Below, piece by piece: positions 1 to 9,864 of a stretch of 64,000 bases of DNA; positions within the stretch are counted from its first letter, which is position 1, and every line of letters begins with the position of its first letter. Origin of the DNA: Streptomyces sp. NBC_00775 (GTDB lineage Bacteria > Actinomycetota > Actinomycetes > Streptomycetales > Streptomycetaceae); the NCBI RefSeq assembly GCF_036347135.1, contig NZ_CP108938.1:7502001-7566000 (forward strand). Direction: 5' to 3'. Under the pieces are notes generated by a model. That model had not been told where the DNA came from. It saw only the letters and a program-made list of their open reading frames with translations, and did not search any database. Made by a program: the position numbers and the translations under genes.

Positions 1-1113
1 GTTGCGGAGACTGTCAGTGCCCGGCTCGAAATAGCCGGTGTGACCCTTCGCGTCGGCGGCGGACAGGACCCGCGCCCCGAAGTCCTTCGACACCGGGTCG
101 GCGCCGTGCCCGAGGCTTCCGACCTCCAGGTACGGCACGTTCTGGATCCAGTCGTCGGCGTCCCGCATCGACCAGACCTGGGCCGTGGTGTGCAGGTTCG
201 CCGCCTTCTCGGCCCGCATACCGGGGCTGCCCGCGACGGCTATGTCGGAGACCCGGGAGGGCAGCTCATGGGCGGCGACCCCGCACAGTACGGAGCCGTA
301 GCTGTGGCAGTACAGCGCCACCGGTGAGCTTCCCGGCAGCCCCCGCAGCATCGCGTTCAGCCGGACCGCGCCCTCCTCGGCGCGCATCGCGGTGGCCGAG
401 TCGATGCCGAGGCCGCTGGGCGCCGTGTAGTCGGCCCAGGCGATCACGGCCGTACGCGTGCCCGGATCCGCCGCGCGCTCCGCCGTGTACAGGGAACGCG
501 CCATGCCGACCGGCGCCGAGTACTTCTTGAAGGTGCGCTGGAAGGTCATCAGGTCGGTGTCGACGCCGGGCACCACGACCGAGATCCGGTCGGCCTTGTC
601 GAGGTTGCCGTAGACCTCGGCGACGCGGCCCGAGCCCTGGGGGTCGAAGGCGAGGATCTTGCGGCCCTTGCGCAGCAGCGCCTCGTAGCGGTGCATACGG
701 CGGCCCGCGTCGTGTTGGCCGAGCGCCGAGAGCCGGTCGTCGTGCATGCGCTTGAGCTCGACCTTGCGCTGCTGTTCCAGGGCGATGCGGTTCGCCTGGT
801 AGCGCAGCGTGGCGGGCGCCCCGTTCATGTTGCCGACCGCGAGCGGATAGCGGTGGGCGAGCCCCGCGCGCTGCTGGGCGTCGAGCGTGGCGAAGAAGTG
901 GGCCAGGCGGCTCGGCGCGGAGTCGGGGTCCGGGAGCTTGTGACCGGCGATGCGGCCGTGCTCCCACGCGGAGAGCGACGCTTGGAGCGGCGTCGCTGTC
1001 CGGTGGCTGTTGAGCGCGGTCCAGCCACCGGTGGCCAGCATCACGAACACCACGGCCAGCGCGAGCAGTGCGCGCCAAACGCTGAGTTGGGGGGAGGTAT
1101 CGAAGGAAGTCAC
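1..1113 (-). CDS. alpha/beta hydrolase, DUF1023-like (3' end beyond window)
   Basis: The reverse strand is open from a GTG at 1113 to the window edge, so the C-terminus is missing. An in-frame TAG lies just upstream, so this is the only available start; no clear ribosome site precedes it. The protein begins with a hydrophobic segment (about residues 10-28) that looks like a signal anchor. A long polar helical stretch and then an alpha/beta hydrolase core follow. The nucleophile elbow reads CHSYGS (serine inside the G/C-H-S-x-G motif), and the strand before it reads VALY. This arrangement is typical of the actinobacterial DUF1023 family of exported or membrane-anchored hydrolases. The substrate is unknown. 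Confidence in the fold is good; confidence in function is low. Confidence 0.8.
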   Translation of the reverse strand, partial: MTSFDTSPQLSVWRALLALAVVFVMLATGGWTALNSHRTATPLQASLSAWEHGRIAGHKLPDPDSAPSRLAHFFATLDAQQRAGLAHRYPLAVGNMNGAPATLRYQANRIALEQQRKVELKRMHDDRLSALGQHDAGRRMHRYEALLRKGRKILAFDPQGSGRVAEVYGNLDKADRISVVVPGVDTDLMTFQRTFKKYSAPVGMARSLYTAERAADPGTRTAVIAWADYTAPSGLGIDSATAMRAEEGAVRLNAMLRGLPGSSPVALYCHSYGSVLCGVAAHELPSRVSDIAVAGSPGMRAEKAANLHTTAQVWSMRDADDWIQNVPYLEVGSLGHGADPVSKDFGARVLSAADAKGHTGYFEPGTDSLRN

Positions 1114-1304
1114 TGAGAGGACACACTAGGAGAAGTGAGGTGCCTCCCGTTAAACGAGTGAGCGGGATCACGTTTCTGGTGGGGTAATTGGGGCAAAGCG
1201 GGTTCAGTTTGAGATAAATAGTGACGCTCCGTGTGCGTCAATGATCATTCCGTGCATCGCTTTTCCTTCGCTGATCTTCTGCGGTCTTCTGCGGTCTTCG
1301 GTGA

Positions 1305-1973
1305 TCACTCGGTACGCCACTTCTCCGCCAACGCGGGCCCCACATGGTCGAGATAGGTGGCGGTCAGTTCGCGGATCGCCTCGACGCTGGTGTCCTCGCC
1401 CGCGCCCCACAGTCGTCCCGTGACGCGCATCACCCCGCCGAACACGGCGACCGCGACGCGCGGTCGTGGATCCGCGTCCACGTCGAGGCCCTCGCGTTCG
1501 GCGATCACCCGGGCGATCTCCTCCTCCAGCTCGGCGGAGCGGCGCAGATGGACGGCGACCAGCGCGGGCGTCGACTCGATCAACTGGAAGGTGCGCATGT
1601 GCAGTTCGATCGGGACGACGGCGTCGATCGCCTCGCCGATGGTGTCCCAGCCCTCCAGGACGGCCCGTCGCAGCGCCTCCAACGGGGCTTCGTGCGACGG
1701 GCGTTCACGCACGACGGCGAGGAAGTGCGACTCCGCGAGCCGCTGGCTGAAGAGGGCGACGTCCTCCTTGCCGGCGAAGTAGCGGAAGAAGGTGCGCTGG
1801 GAGACGTCGACGGCCTCGGCGATCTCGTCGACGGTCGTCTGTTCGTATCCCTTGGTGGTGAACAGTTCGAGGGCGGCCCGCAGCAGCGCGTCCCGGGTGC
1901 GCTGCTTCTTGCGCTCGCGCAGCCCCGGGAGTGGTGCCGTCGCCGCCGTCACCGCACTGTCCGCGATGTCCAT
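1305..1973 (-). CDS. TetR family transcriptional regulator
   Basis: 222 residues. The N-terminal helix-turn-helix (about residues 18-64, with the pattern TTVDEIAEAVDVSQRTFFRYF) is a standard TetR DNA-binding domain. The rest is the helical ligand-binding part. The frame stays open upstream, but the ATG at 1973 is preceded by AGGAGAGG at the right distance and is chosen as start. It is divergent from the DHA2-type efflux gene at 2087; the 113-bp gap holds repeated ACTGTCA half-sites. It most likely represses that pump and itself, which is the usual arrangement for this pair. The inducer cannot be read from sequence. Confidence 0.92.
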   Translation of the reverse strand: MDIADSAVTAATAPLPGLRERKKQRTRDALLRAALELFTTKGYEQTTVDEIAEAVDVSQRTFFRYFAGKEDVALFSQRLAESHFLAVVRERPSHEAPLEALRRAVLEGWDTIGEAIDAVVPIELHMRTFQLIESTPALVAVHLRRSAELEEEIARVIAEREGLDVDADPRPRVAVAVFGGVMRVTGRLWGAGEDTSVEAIRELTATYLDHVGPALAEKWRTE

Positions 1974-2022
1974 GGACCTCTCCTTCGAACTGTTCGCCCA
2001 GTTCAGCCTATGTGTGAGTGGC

Positions 2023-2079
2023 GTGACAGTTACCGACATGTGAATTGGATTGTCAACTGTCAGCGACTGTCACTAGCCT
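2023..2079 (+). promoter_or_regulatory. divergent promoter/operator between TetR and MFS genes
   Basis: TTGTCA (2050-2055) and TAGCCT (2074-2079), 18 bp apart, form a plausible -35/-10 pair. The predicted start of transcription falls on or next to the ATG at 2087, so the efflux mRNA is probably leaderless. Half-site ACTGTCA occurs at 2056-2062 and 2066-2072, and its inverse TGACAGT at 2024-2030. One copy overlaps the spacer, a natural repressor position. Confidence 0.6.
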
Positions 2080-2086
2080 CGAATGC

Positions 2087-3709
2087 ATGACTAGTCAGAC
2101 CACCATCGACACGACGGGCTCGGGGGACAAGACTCCGGTCGCCCTGTCGGACCGGGCCCCCGCCAAGGGGCTGCGCGGCCATCCGTGGTTCACCCTCATC
2201 ACCGTGGCCGTCGGGGTCATGATGGTGGCCCTGGACGGCACCATCGTGGCCATCGCCAACCCGGCCATCCAGAAGGACCTCGGCGCGAGCTTCGCCGACG
2301 TCCAGTGGATCACCAACGGCTACTTCCTCGCCCTCGCCGTCACACTGATCACCGCGGGCAAGCTCGGCGACCGGTTCGGGCACCGGCAGACCTTCCTCAT
2401 CGGCGTGGTCGGCTTCGCCGCCGCCTCGGGGGCCATCGGTCTGTCCGACAGCATCGCCCTCGTCGTCACCTTCCGCGTCTTCCAGGGCCTGTTCGGCGCG
2501 CTGCTGATGCCGGCCGCGCTCGGCCTGCTGCGGGCCACCTTCCCGGCCGAGAAGCTGAACATGGCGATCGGCATCTGGGGCATGGTCATCGGCGCGTCCA
2601 CCGCGGGCGGCCCGATCCTCGGCGGTCTGCTGGTCCAGCACGTCAGCTGGCAGTCGGTGTTCTTCATCAATGTGCCGGTCGGCGCCATCGCGCTCGTCCT
2701 CGGCCTGCTGATCCTGCTCGACCACCGTGCCGAGAACGCCCCGCGCTCCTTCGACCTCCTCGGCATCGCGCTGCTCTCCGGCGCCATGTTCTGCCTGGTC
2801 TGGGCGCTCATCAAGGCCCCGGCCTGGGGCTGGGGCGACGGCCTGACGTGGGCCTTCCTGGGCGCCTCGGTGCTCGGGTTCGCGCTCTTCGCCCTCTGGG
2901 AGAAGAGGGTGAAGGAGCCGCTGATCCCGCTGGCGCTGTTCCGCTCGGTGCCGCTGTCGGCGGGCGTCGTCCTCATGGTGCTGATGGCCATCGCCTTCCT
3001 GGGCGGCCTGTTCTTCGTCACCTTCTATCTGCAGAACGTGCACGGCATGAGCCCGGTCGACGCCGGCCTGCACCTGCTGCCGCTCACCGGAATGATGATC
3101 GTGGGCTCACCGCTGGCCGGCGCCCTGATCACCAAGACGGGCCCGCGCATCCCGCTGGCGGGAGGCATGGCGCTCACCGCGATCTCCATGTACGGCATGT
3201 CCACGCTGGACACGGGCACCAGCGGCGCCGTCATGTCGATCTGGTTCGCCGGCCTCGGCCTCGGTCTCGCCCCCGTCATGGTCGGCGCCACCGAGGTCAT
3301 CGTGGGCAACGCGCCGATGGAGCTCTCCGGCGTCGCCGGCGGCCTCCAGCAGGCCGCCATGCAGATCGGCGGCAGCCTCGGTACGGCCGTCCTCGGCGCC
3401 GTGATGGCCTCCAAGGTCGACGGCGACCTCGCGGGCAACTGGGCCGACGCCAAGCTCCCGCCGCTCACTCCGGCCCAGCTCGACCAGGCCTCCGAGGCGG
3501 TCCAGGTCGGCGCCGCGCCGGTCACCAAGGACACCCCGGCCGCGATCGCCGCGCAGATCACCGACGTCGCCCACGACACCTTCATCTCCGGCATGAGCCT
3601 GGCCTGCCTGGTCGCCTCCGGGGTCGCCGTCGTCGCGGTCTTCGTCGCGCTGCTCACCAAGCGGGGCGCCAACGCGGAGGCCGCGGGCGCGGGAGCCGGC
3701 CACATCTGA
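2087..3709 (+). CDS. MFS drug efflux transporter, DHA2 (EmrB/QacA) family
   Basis: 540 residues and about 14 hydrophobic segments, the size and topology of the 14-TM DHA2 proton-driven multidrug exporters. Helix 1 carries the motif LDGTIVAIANPAI (motif D1-like), and the loop after helix 2 carries GKLGDRFGHRQ (MFS motif A). Helix 5 carries the antiporter-type GPILGGLL (motif C). Start ATG 2087 has no ribosome site but sits right after a -10 element, which fits leaderless translation; an in-frame start at 2045 would lie upstream of that promoter and is rejected. It is divergent from and probably repressed by the TetR gene at 1305-1973. Substrate unknown. Confidence 0.92.
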   Translation: MTSQTTIDTTGSGDKTPVALSDRAPAKGLRGHPWFTLITVAVGVMMVALDGTIVAIANPAIQKDLGASFADVQWITNGYFLALAVTLITAGKLGDRFGHRQTFLIGVVGFAAASGAIGLSDSIALVVTFRVFQGLFGALLMPAALGLLRATFPAEKLNMAIGIWGMVIGASTAGGPILGGLLVQHVSWQSVFFINVPVGAIALVLGLLILLDHRAENAPRSFDLLGIALLSGAMFCLVWALIKAPAWGWGDGLTWAFLGASVLGFALFALWEKRVKEPLIPLALFRSVPLSAGVVLMVLMAIAFLGGLFFVTFYLQNVHGMSPVDAGLHLLPLTGMMIVGSPLAGALITKTGPRIPLAGGMALTAISMYGMSTLDTGTSGAVMSIWFAGLGLGLAPVMVGATEVIVGNAPMELSGVAGGLQQAAMQIGGSLGTAVLGAVMASKVDGDLAGNWADAKLPPLTPAQLDQASEAVQVGAAPVTKDTPAAIAAQITDVAHDTFISGMSLACLVASGVAVVAVFVALLTKRGANAEAAGAGAGHI

Positions 3710-3836
3710 CGGGCCGTCTTCGTTCGGTTTTCGCCTATCAGGGTGACTGAGCTAAAGATCCCTCCCACCCGGCACGCGCCGCACGTCACAGTGGGTCAAG
3801 TCCTCCGCACGACCGGGAGGACCAGCCGGAGCTGCG

Positions 3837-3863
3837 GCGCGCTGCCGGAGGGGGGCAGCGCGC
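3837..3863 (+). terminator. hairpin after the MFS gene
   Basis: Perfect 10-bp inverted repeat (3837-3846 with 3854-3863), 7-nt loop, GC-only stem and no T-run. It lies between convergent genes and is probably a factor-assisted or stem-only terminator. Confidence 0.5.
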
Positions 3864-3876
3864 AGCAGGCCGTTTT

Positions 3877-3896
3877 AGGGGCGCGGGGAACTGCGC
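3877..3896 (-). repeat. Streptomyces intergenic repeat copy
   Basis: One copy of the 20-mer AGGGGCGCGGGGAACTGCGC, found four more times at 56355-56556. Such copies are scattered between genes in Streptomyces; the role is unknown. Confidence 0.7.
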
Positions 3897-3941
3897 GACC
3901 AGCCACGACGGGCCGGCAGTCAACAAACAACCCCCCGCGCG

Positions 3942-4718
3942 TCAGCGCGAATGCTCCTCGGCTCCCTCCGGCACCGGCTGCCGAACCCCACCGCCCAGCG
4001 CAGCCATCGCAGCAACCTCCGCCCGCAACGCCCGCACCTCCTCCGTCAAAGCCTCGATCGCCGCCGTCTGCCGCCGCTCCTCCACGTCATCCTTCTCGAA
4101 CCGCGAAATGAACCACGCGGCGATATTGGCGGTCACGACACCGAGCAGCGCGATGCCCGACAGCATCAGCCCCACCGCGAGCATCCGGCCCATGCCGGTG
4201 GTCGGGGCATGATCCCCGTACCCCACCGTCGTCATCGTCGTGAACGACCACCACACCGCGTCGCCCAGCGTCTTGATGTTCCCGTTCGGTGAATCCCGTT
4301 CGACGGACAGCACCGCGAGCGAGCCGAACATCAGCAGCCCGATCACCGCGCCCCCGACGTACGTCGTCAGCTGGATCTGCGAGGCCATCCGCGCCCGCCG
4401 CCCCACCAGCGTCAGCGTGGCCACGAGCCGCAGCAGCCGCAGCGGTTGAAGGATCGGCAGGATCACCGCGCACAGGTCCAGCCAGTGGGTGCGTACGAAG
4501 TCCCGCCGCTGCCGGGCCAGTACGAGCCGTACGAGATAGTCGGCGGCGAACGACCCCCACACCACCCACTCCACCACCGTGCACGTGAGTGTCAGCGTGG
4601 GGCTCGCGTCGCTGTCCACGATCGGCACGGCGTACGCGAGGGCGAAGGCCACCGCGAGCGCGAGCAGGGGCCGCTGGGTGTGCAGCTCCCAACGGGCCTG
4701 TGCCGATTGTTGCTTCAT
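3942..4718 (-). CDS. voltage-gated-like potassium channel
   Basis: 258 residues. About six hydrophobic segments are visible. A basic stretch resembling S4 (PLRLLRLVATLTLVGRRAR, about residues 92-110) comes before the pore. The pore loop is WWSFTTMTTVGYGDHAP with the K+ selectivity filter TVGYGD, followed by a last membrane helix and a C-terminal coiled coil (about residues 215-245, rich in E, R and A heptads) that probably tetramerises. This is the KvAP/Kch-type plan for a tetrameric K+ channel. ATG 4718 is the first start that gives a natural N-terminus; the reading frame continues upstream through unrelated sequence. Physiological role not evident. Confidence 0.9.
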   Translation of the reverse strand: MKQQSAQARWELHTQRPLLALAVAFALAYAVPIVDSDASPTLTLTCTVVEWVVWGSFAADYLVRLVLARQRRDFVRTHWLDLCAVILPILQPLRLLRLVATLTLVGRRARMASQIQLTTYVGGAVIGLLMFGSLAVLSVERDSPNGNIKTLGDAVWWSFTTMTTVGYGDHAPTTGMGRMLAVGLMLSGIALLGVVTANIAAWFISRFEKDDVEERRQTAAIEALTEEVRALRAEVAAMAALGGGVRQPVPEGAEEHSR

Positions 4719-4792
4719 GCCCGCATGGTAGGAGCGACGAAGGGGCGGCGGAGCCGATGGCCCCGCCGCCCCTCGATGGACGTACCCGCGAT

Positions 4793-7525
4793 TTACGCGT
4801 CGCCGCCGGCGGCGCCCGGGTCGGCCGCCGTCACGTCGAGCAGCTGGTAGCGGTCGATCGCCTGCTTCAGCACCGACCGATCGACCTTGCCCTCGCGGGC
4901 CAGTTCGGTCAGCACCGCGACCACGATCGACTGCGCGTCGATGTGGAAGAAGCGCCGGGCCGCGCCGCGGGTGTCCGCGAAGCCGAAGCCGTCCGCGCCG
5001 AGGGACTGGTACGTACCCGGCACCCACCGCGAGATCTGGTCCGGAACCGATCGCATCCAGTCGGAGACGGCCACGAACGGACCCTGGACGGCCGACAGTT
5101 TCTGCGTCACATACGGGACGCGCTGCTCCTCCTCGGGGTGCAGCAGATTGTGCCGCTCCACCTCGACGGCCTCGCGCCGCAGCTCGTTCCAGGAGGTCGC
5201 CGACCAGACGTCCGCCTTGACGTTCCACTCCTCGGCGAGGATCCGCTGCGCCTCGATCGCCCACGGCACGGCGACACCGGACGCGAGGATCTGCGCCGGA
5301 ACGGCGCCCGAAGTGCCCTCGCTGAAGCGGTAGAGGCCCTTCAGGATGCCGTCGGCGTCCACGTTCTCCGGCTCCGCCGGGTGCTGGAGCGGCTCGTTGT
5401 AGACGGTGAGGTAGTAGAAGACGTCTTCCGAGTCCGGGCCGTACATCCGGCGCAGACCGTCCTGCACGATGTGCGCGATCTCGAAGCCGAACGCCGGGTC
5501 GTACGCGACACAGCCCGGGTTCGTCGAGGCGAGCAGCTGCGAGTGGCCGTCCGCGTGCTGGAGACCCTCACCGGTCAGCGTCGTACGGCCGGCGGTCGCG
5601 CCGAGCACAAAACCGCGCGCCAACTGGTCGGCCATCTGCCAGAACTGGTCGCCGGTGCGCTGGAAACCGAACATCGAGTAGAAGACGTACACCGGGATGA
5701 GCGGCTCGCCGTGCGTCGCGTACGCCGAACCCGCGGCGATCAGCGAGGCCGTGCAGCCCGCCTCCGAGATGCCGTCGTGCAGCATCTGGCCGGTCGGCGA
5801 CTCCTTGTACGCGAGGAGCAGATCGCGGTCCACGGCCTCGTACTGCTGGCCGAGCGGGTTGTAGATCTTCGCGCTCGGGAAGAACGAGTCCATGCCGAAG
5901 GTGCGGTACTCGTCGGGCGCGATCAGCACGAACCGCTTGCCGATCTCCTTGTCCCGCATGAGGTCCTTCAGCAGACGTACGAACGCCATCGTCGTGGCGA
6001 TCGACTGCTGACCCGAACCCTTCTTCACACCCGCGTACGTCTTCTCGTCCGGCAGGGCCAGCGGCTTCGACCGGACGACGCGCGTCGGGACGTACCCGCC
6101 GAGCCCCTTGCGGCGGTCGTGCATGTACTGGATCTCTTCCGAGTTCCGGCCCGGGTGGTAGTACGGCGGCGCGCCGTTCTCCAGCTGCTGGTCCGTGATC
6201 GGGATGTGCAGCCGGTCGCGGAAACCCTTGAGGTCGGCGACCGTCAGCTTCTTCATCTGGTGCGTGGCGTTGCGGCCCTCGAAGTTGGGGCCGAGCGTCC
6301 AGCCCTTCACGGTCTGGGCGAGGACAACGGTCGGCTGGCCCTTGTGCTCCTTGGCCGCCGCGAAGGCCGCGTAGACCTTCCGGTGGTCGTGACCGCCGCG
6401 GCCCAGGTGCAGGATCTGGTCGTCGGTCATGTTCTCGACCATCGCGCGCAGCCGGTGGTCGCCGCCGAAGAAGTGGTCGCGGATGTACGAGCCGGTCTCG
6501 GTGGCGTACGTCTGGAACTGTCCGTCGGGCGTGGTGTTGAGCTTGTTGACCAGCACGCCGTCGCGGTCCTGGGCGAGCAGCGGGTCCCAAGTGCGGTCCC
6601 ACACCAGCTTGATGACGTTCCATCCGGCGCCGCGGAACTGCGACTCCAGCTCCTGGATGATCTTGCCGTTGCCGCGCACCGGGCCGTCGAGGCGCTGGAG
6701 GTTGCAGTTGACGACGAAGGTCAGGTTGTCCAGGCCCTCGCGCGCCGCGATCGACAGCTGGCCGAGCGACTCCGGCTCGTCCATCTCGCCGTCGCCGAGG
6801 AACGCCCATACGTGGGACTTGGAGGTGTCCGCGATGCCGCGCGCCTCCATGTAGCGGTTCATCCGCGCCTGGAAGATCGCGCCGAGCGGGCCGAGACCCA
6901 TCGAGACGGTCGGGAACTCCCAGAAGTCCGGCATCAGCCGCGGGTGCGGGTACGAGGACAGTCCGTACGGCGCCTTCGACTTCTCCTGGCGGAACGCGTC
7001 GAGCTGCTGCTCGGAGAGCCGGTCCAGAAGGAACGCGCGGGCGTAGATCCCGGGGGACGCGTGCCCCTGGAAGAAGATCTGGTCGCCGCCGTCGCCCTCG
7101 TCCTTGCCGCGGAAGAAGTGGTTGAAGCCCACGTCGTACAGCGAGGCGGAGGAGGCGAAGGTCGCGATGTGGCCGCCGACGCCGATGCCGGGGCGCTGGG
7201 CCCTGGACACCATCACGGCCGCGTTCCAGCGGGTCGCGTTGAGGACCTTGCGCTCGATCTCCTCGTTGCCCGGGAAGAACGGCTCGTCCTTGGTGGCGAT
7301 CGTGTTCACGTAGTCCGTGCTGCGCATCTCGGGCACGGCCACGCGCTTTTCGCGGGCCCTCTCGATCAGCCGCAGCATCAGATAGCGGGCCCGCTCACGG
7401 CCACGCTGATCGACGGCGGCGTCGAGGGAGTCGAGCCACTCCTGAGTCTCCTCAGGGTCGAAGTCCGGGACCTGGCTGGGAAGGCCGCCAATGATGATCG
7501 GGTTGCGATCGGATCCGGAAGCCAC
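4793..7525 (-). CDS. aceE: pyruvate dehydrogenase E1 component, homodimeric
   Basis: 910 residues, the normal length for AceE. It decarboxylates pyruvate with thiamine diphosphate and passes the acetyl group to the lipoyl domain of E2 in the pyruvate dehydrogenase complex (cytosol). The ThDP-binding motif is visible as GDGEMDE (244-250) with NCN about 25 residues on. The family signatures HFFRG near residue 136 and [24 protein letters not shown] near 190 are intact. Start GTG 7525 has GAAGGA upstream. No E2 or E3 gene is adjacent, as is usual in Streptomyces, where aceE stands alone and the E2/E3 genes lie elsewhere. The divergent neighbour is a DUF3052 gene. Confidence 0.97.
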   Translation of the reverse strand: MASGSDRNPIIIGGLPSQVPDFDPEETQEWLDSLDAAVDQRGRERARYLMLRLIERAREKRVAVPEMRSTDYVNTIATKDEPFFPGNEEIERKVLNATRWNAAVMVSRAQRPGIGVGGHIATFASSASLYDVGFNHFFRGKDEGDGGDQIFFQGHASPGIYARAFLLDRLSEQQLDAFRQEKSKAPYGLSSYPHPRLMPDFWEFPTVSMGLGPLGAIFQARMNRYMEARGIADTSKSHVWAFLGDGEMDEPESLGQLSIAAREGLDNLTFVVNCNLQRLDGPVRGNGKIIQELESQFRGAGWNVIKLVWDRTWDPLLAQDRDGVLVNKLNTTPDGQFQTYATETGSYIRDHFFGGDHRLRAMVENMTDDQILHLGRGGHDHRKVYAAFAAAKEHKGQPTVVLAQTVKGWTLGPNFEGRNATHQMKKLTVADLKGFRDRLHIPITDQQLENGAPPYYHPGRNSEEIQYMHDRRKGLGGYVPTRVVRSKPLALPDEKTYAGVKKGSGQQSIATTMAFVRLLKDLMRDKEIGKRFVLIAPDEYRTFGMDSFFPSAKIYNPLGQQYEAVDRDLLLAYKESPTGQMLHDGISEAGCTASLIAAGSAYATHGEPLIPVYVFYSMFGFQRTGDQFWQMADQLARGFVLGATAGRTTLTGEGLQHADGHSQLLASTNPGCVAYDPAFGFEIAHIVQDGLRRMYGPDSEDVFYYLTVYNEPLQHPAEPENVDADGILKGLYRFSEGTSGAVPAQILASGVAVPWAIEAQRILAEEWNVKADVWSATSWNELRREAVEVERHNLLHPEEEQRVPYVTQKLSAVQGPFVAVSDWMRSVPDQISRWVPGTYQSLGADGFGFADTRGAARRFFHIDAQSIVVAVLTELAREGKVDRSVLKQAIDRYQLLDVTAADPGAAGGDA

Positions 7526-7957
7526 GCTGTTCCTTCGCTGTCAGAGGGCTGTCTACGGTGTTTTTCTGTCTGTCTGCACCGTTCCCCATCGTGTACCTCG
7601 GGAACGCAAACGTCATCTCTACCAGGGGGTAACCGAGACGTTCGTGCAGACCGTTCGGACGGGCCCGACCAAAACGCAACGATACGCTCAGTACGTGACG
7701 CGTTCCGCAAAGCCGTTCGGGCCTCGTACGCTTCAGGGGTTCCTAAATCCACAAACCGGGCAGAAAGGTGTGGTGTGCGTCACCCGTCACCGTGATTCGC
7801 TACCTGGAGTTGCGGCGACACCGCCGGGAACGTCACCGTTTCGGCGGTCTCGACGGCTGGGTACTTGCGCGATCCGTCCCGCCCGTGTGGACTACGGCCA
7901 ACGCTGCGCGCACGCGCGCTGCTGTTCATCTACCGAAACACAATCAGGAGGCAAGCC
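7526..7957. other. 432-bp divergent intergenic region
   Basis: Separates aceE and the DUF3052 gene and must hold both promoters. A small inverted repeat GGTGTTTTTC...CTGCACC (about 7557-7580) lies just upstream of aceE. The rest has no open frame with coding character and no further repeat that I can support. Confidence 0.4.
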
Positions 7958-8386
7958 GTGAGCGCGACCGCGGACCACGCGGAGGAGCGGACCAACCCGG
8001 CCGCCAGGCTGGGGTTCGAGCCCGGACAGGTGGTCCAGGAGATCGGCTTCGACGACGACGTTGACAACGAGCTCCGTGAAAGCATCGAATCGTTGATCGG
8101 CCAGGAACTGGCCGACGAGGACTACGACGACGTCGCTGACGTCGTGCTTCTGTGGTTCCGAGACGAGGACGGCGACCTCACGGACGCTCTGGTGGACGCC
8201 ATCGGTCTCCTTGAGGACGGCGGCATGATCTGGCTGCTGACCCCGAAGACCGGCCGGGACGGCTACGTCGAGCCCAGCGACATCAACGATGCCGCGCAGA
8301 CCGCCGGCCTCTCCCAGACGAAGAGCATCTCGGTCGCGAAGGAGTGGTCGGGCACGCGCCTGGCCTCGCCCAAGTCGAAGCGCTGA
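7958..8386 (+). CDS. DUF3052 family protein
   Basis: 142 residues, acidic, cytosolic. It resembles the small actinobacterial DUF3052 proteins: a variable N-terminus, then ARLGFEPGQVVQEIGFDDDVD, an acidic helix, and a core with a beta-alpha motif (VVLLWFRDEDGDLTDALVDAI...GGMIWLLTPK). Start GTG 7958 is preceded by CAGGAGG; longer in-frame starts lack a site. In Streptomyces this family commonly sits between aceE and an AhpE-like peroxiredoxin, as here, but its biochemical role is not known. A strong terminator follows. Confidence 0.9.
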   Translation: MSATADHAEERTNPAARLGFEPGQVVQEIGFDDDVDNELRESIESLIGQELADEDYDDVADVVLLWFRDEDGDLTDALVDAIGLLEDGGMIWLLTPKTGRDGYVEPSDINDAAQTAGLSQTKSISVAKEWSGTRLASPKSKR

Positions 8387-8413
8387 GCCACCGCTCCGTC
8401 TGCCGCAGAGCAA

Positions 8414-8455
8414 CGTGAGACCCCCGCCGACACCACCGTCGGCGGGGGTCTCACG
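8414..8455 (+). terminator. strong terminator after DUF3052 gene
   Basis: Perfect 18-bp inverted repeat, 8414-8431 with 8438-8455, 6-nt loop. It ends about 100 bp before the peroxiredoxin start, so the two genes are probably separate transcripts. Confidence 0.8.
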
Positions 8456-8557
8456 CATGCCCGAACCCGTTCGCGGGGGTCGCGCCGGGGGCGTGCGCCG
8501 ATCACTGCGTACGCTGGTCGTCACCCGAACAGACCCTTGGAAGGGAAGCGTGTGACT

Positions 8558-9016
8558 ATGGCGATCGAGGTCGGCTCCAAGGCCCCGGACTTCGAGCTCA
8601 AGGACAACCACGGCGCCACCGTGAAGCTGTCCGACTTCCGCGGTGAGAAGAACGTGGTGCTGCTCTTCTACCCCTTCGCCTTCACCGGCGTGTGCACGGG
8701 TGAGCTGTGCTCCCTGCGCGACAACCTTCCGCAGTTCACCGACCGCGACACCCAGCTGCTGGCCGTGTCCAACGACTCCATCCACACCCTGCGTGTCTTC
8801 GCCGAGCAGGAGGGCCTGGAGTACCCGCTGCTCTCCGACTTCTGGCCGCATGGCAACACTTCGCGCGCCTACGGCGTCTTCGATGAGGACAAGGGCTGCG
8901 CGGTGCGCGGCACGTTCATCATCGACAAGGAGGGCGTGGTCCGCTGGACCATCGTCAACGGTCTGCCGGACGCGCGTGACCTGAACGAGTACGTCAAGGC
9001 GCTCGACACCCTGTGA
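8558..9016 (+). CDS. peroxiredoxin, AhpE-like
   Basis: 152 residues. Thioredoxin-fold peroxidase that reduces peroxides through a peroxidatic cysteine. The catalytic loop is [17 protein letters not shown] with Cys in the TxxC position (about residue 45) and a second Cys four residues on; the conserved Arg ([15 protein letters not shown] region) is present near residue 116. The length matches the one-cysteine AhpE/BCP-like group of actinobacteria. ATG 8558 is chosen over an in-frame GTG at 8552 because GGAAGGGAAG lies at a better distance. It precedes the ter block, fitting an oxidative/metal stress neighbourhood. Confidence 0.92.
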   Translation: MAIEVGSKAPDFELKDNHGATVKLSDFRGEKNVVLLFYPFAFTGVCTGELCSLRDNLPQFTDRDTQLLAVSNDSIHTLRVFAEQEGLEYPLLSDFWPHGNTSRAYGVFDEDKGCAVRGTFIIDKEGVVRWTIVNGLPDARDLNEYVKALDTL

Positions 9017-9129
9017 TTCTTCGGTTCCAAGCCCTGCGGGGTCCGGGAACCCGTCACTAGGATCGACACGTTGATCCGATACCAACGCACTACGGGGCTT
9101 CCCGCCCCCGGACACCATTGGGAGGACTC

Positions 9130-9705
9130 GTGGGAGTCAGCCTCAGCAAGGGCGGCAACGTATCGCTGACCAAGGAGGCCCCGGGACTGACCGCGGTCAT
9201 CGTCGGTCTGGGATGGGACGCCCGTACGACGACAGGCGTCGACTTCGACCTCGACGCCAGCGCCATCCTCACGAACGCGGACGGCAAGGTCAGCAGTGAC
9301 GCCAACTTCGTGTTCTTCAACAACCTCAAGAGCCCGGACGGCTCGGTCGAACACACCGGGGACAACATCACCGGTGAGGGTGAGGGCGACGACGAGCAGA
9401 TCAAGGTCAACCTCGCCGGCGTCCCGGCCGACGTCCAGAAGATCGTGTTCCCGGTCTCGATCTACGACGCCGAGAACCGCCAGCAGTCGTTCGGCCAGGT
9501 CCGCAACGCCTTCATCCGCGTGGTGAACCAGGCGGGCGAGGCGGAGATCGCGCGCTACGACCTCTCCGAGGACGCCTCGACGGAGACCGCGATGGTCTTC
9601 GGCGAGCTCTACCGCAACGGCGCGGAGTGGAAGTTCCGCGCCATCGGCCAGGGCTACGCCTCGGGCCTGCGCGGCATCGCGCAGGACTTCGGCGTGAACG
9701 TCTGA
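9130..9705 (+). CDS. TerD-family tellurium resistance/calcium-binding protein (copy 1)
   Basis: 191 residues, the canonical TerD length. It starts [13 protein letters not shown] and carries the family hallmarks: [40 protein letters not shown] and the acidic [10 protein letters not shown] segment, the Ca2+-binding sites of TerD structures. The end reads [23 protein letters not shown]. TerD proteins form membrane-associated stress complexes with TerC; direct tellurite chemistry is not established. GTG 9130 has GGAGG at good spacing. It is a close paralogue of the gene at 9865, the two being nearly identical in the Ca-binding core. Confidence 0.95.
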   Translation: MGVSLSKGGNVSLTKEAPGLTAVIVGLGWDARTTTGVDFDLDASAILTNADGKVSSDANFVFFNNLKSPDGSVEHTGDNITGEGEGDDEQIKVNLAGVPADVQKIVFPVSIYDAENRQQSFGQVRNAFIRVVNQAGEAEIARYDLSEDASTETAMVFGELYRNGAEWKFRAIGQGYASGLRGIAQDFGVNV

Positions 9706-9780
9706 GCCGTTCCGCGCCTTGGCGTGAACGTCCGAGTCGATCTGGGCTCGGGCGGGAACGCTTGAGTCGGATGGCCTTCG
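9691..9780 (+). repeat. three 30-bp imperfect tandem repeats spanning terD stop codon
   Basis: Units begin at 9691, 9721 and 9751, each opening with GGCGTGAACG or GGCGGGAACG followed by a TCTGAGCC/TCCGAGTC/CTTGAGTC block. The first unit contains the last codons and stop of terD copy 1; the other two are non-coding echoes of it. Confidence 0.8.
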
Positions 9781-9787
9781 GCTCTCA

Positions 9788-9822
9788 GGCCCGGCACCGC
9801 ACCTCACGTGCGGTGCCGGGCC
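9788..9822 (+). terminator. terminator between terD copies
   Basis: Perfect 15-bp inverted repeat 9788-9802/9808-9822 with a 5-nt loop, placed between the terD stop and the next ribosome site. Confidence 0.75.
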
Positions 9823-9864
9823 CGCAACACAACTGAAGGATTGACCTCGGGGAGGACCAGCATC

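Noticed and set aside
4589..7795. Very long open frame on the plus strand opposite aceE
   Set aside because: It is the antisense shadow of aceE, an effect of third-position G/C bias; composition is Arg/Val/His-rich without any domain.
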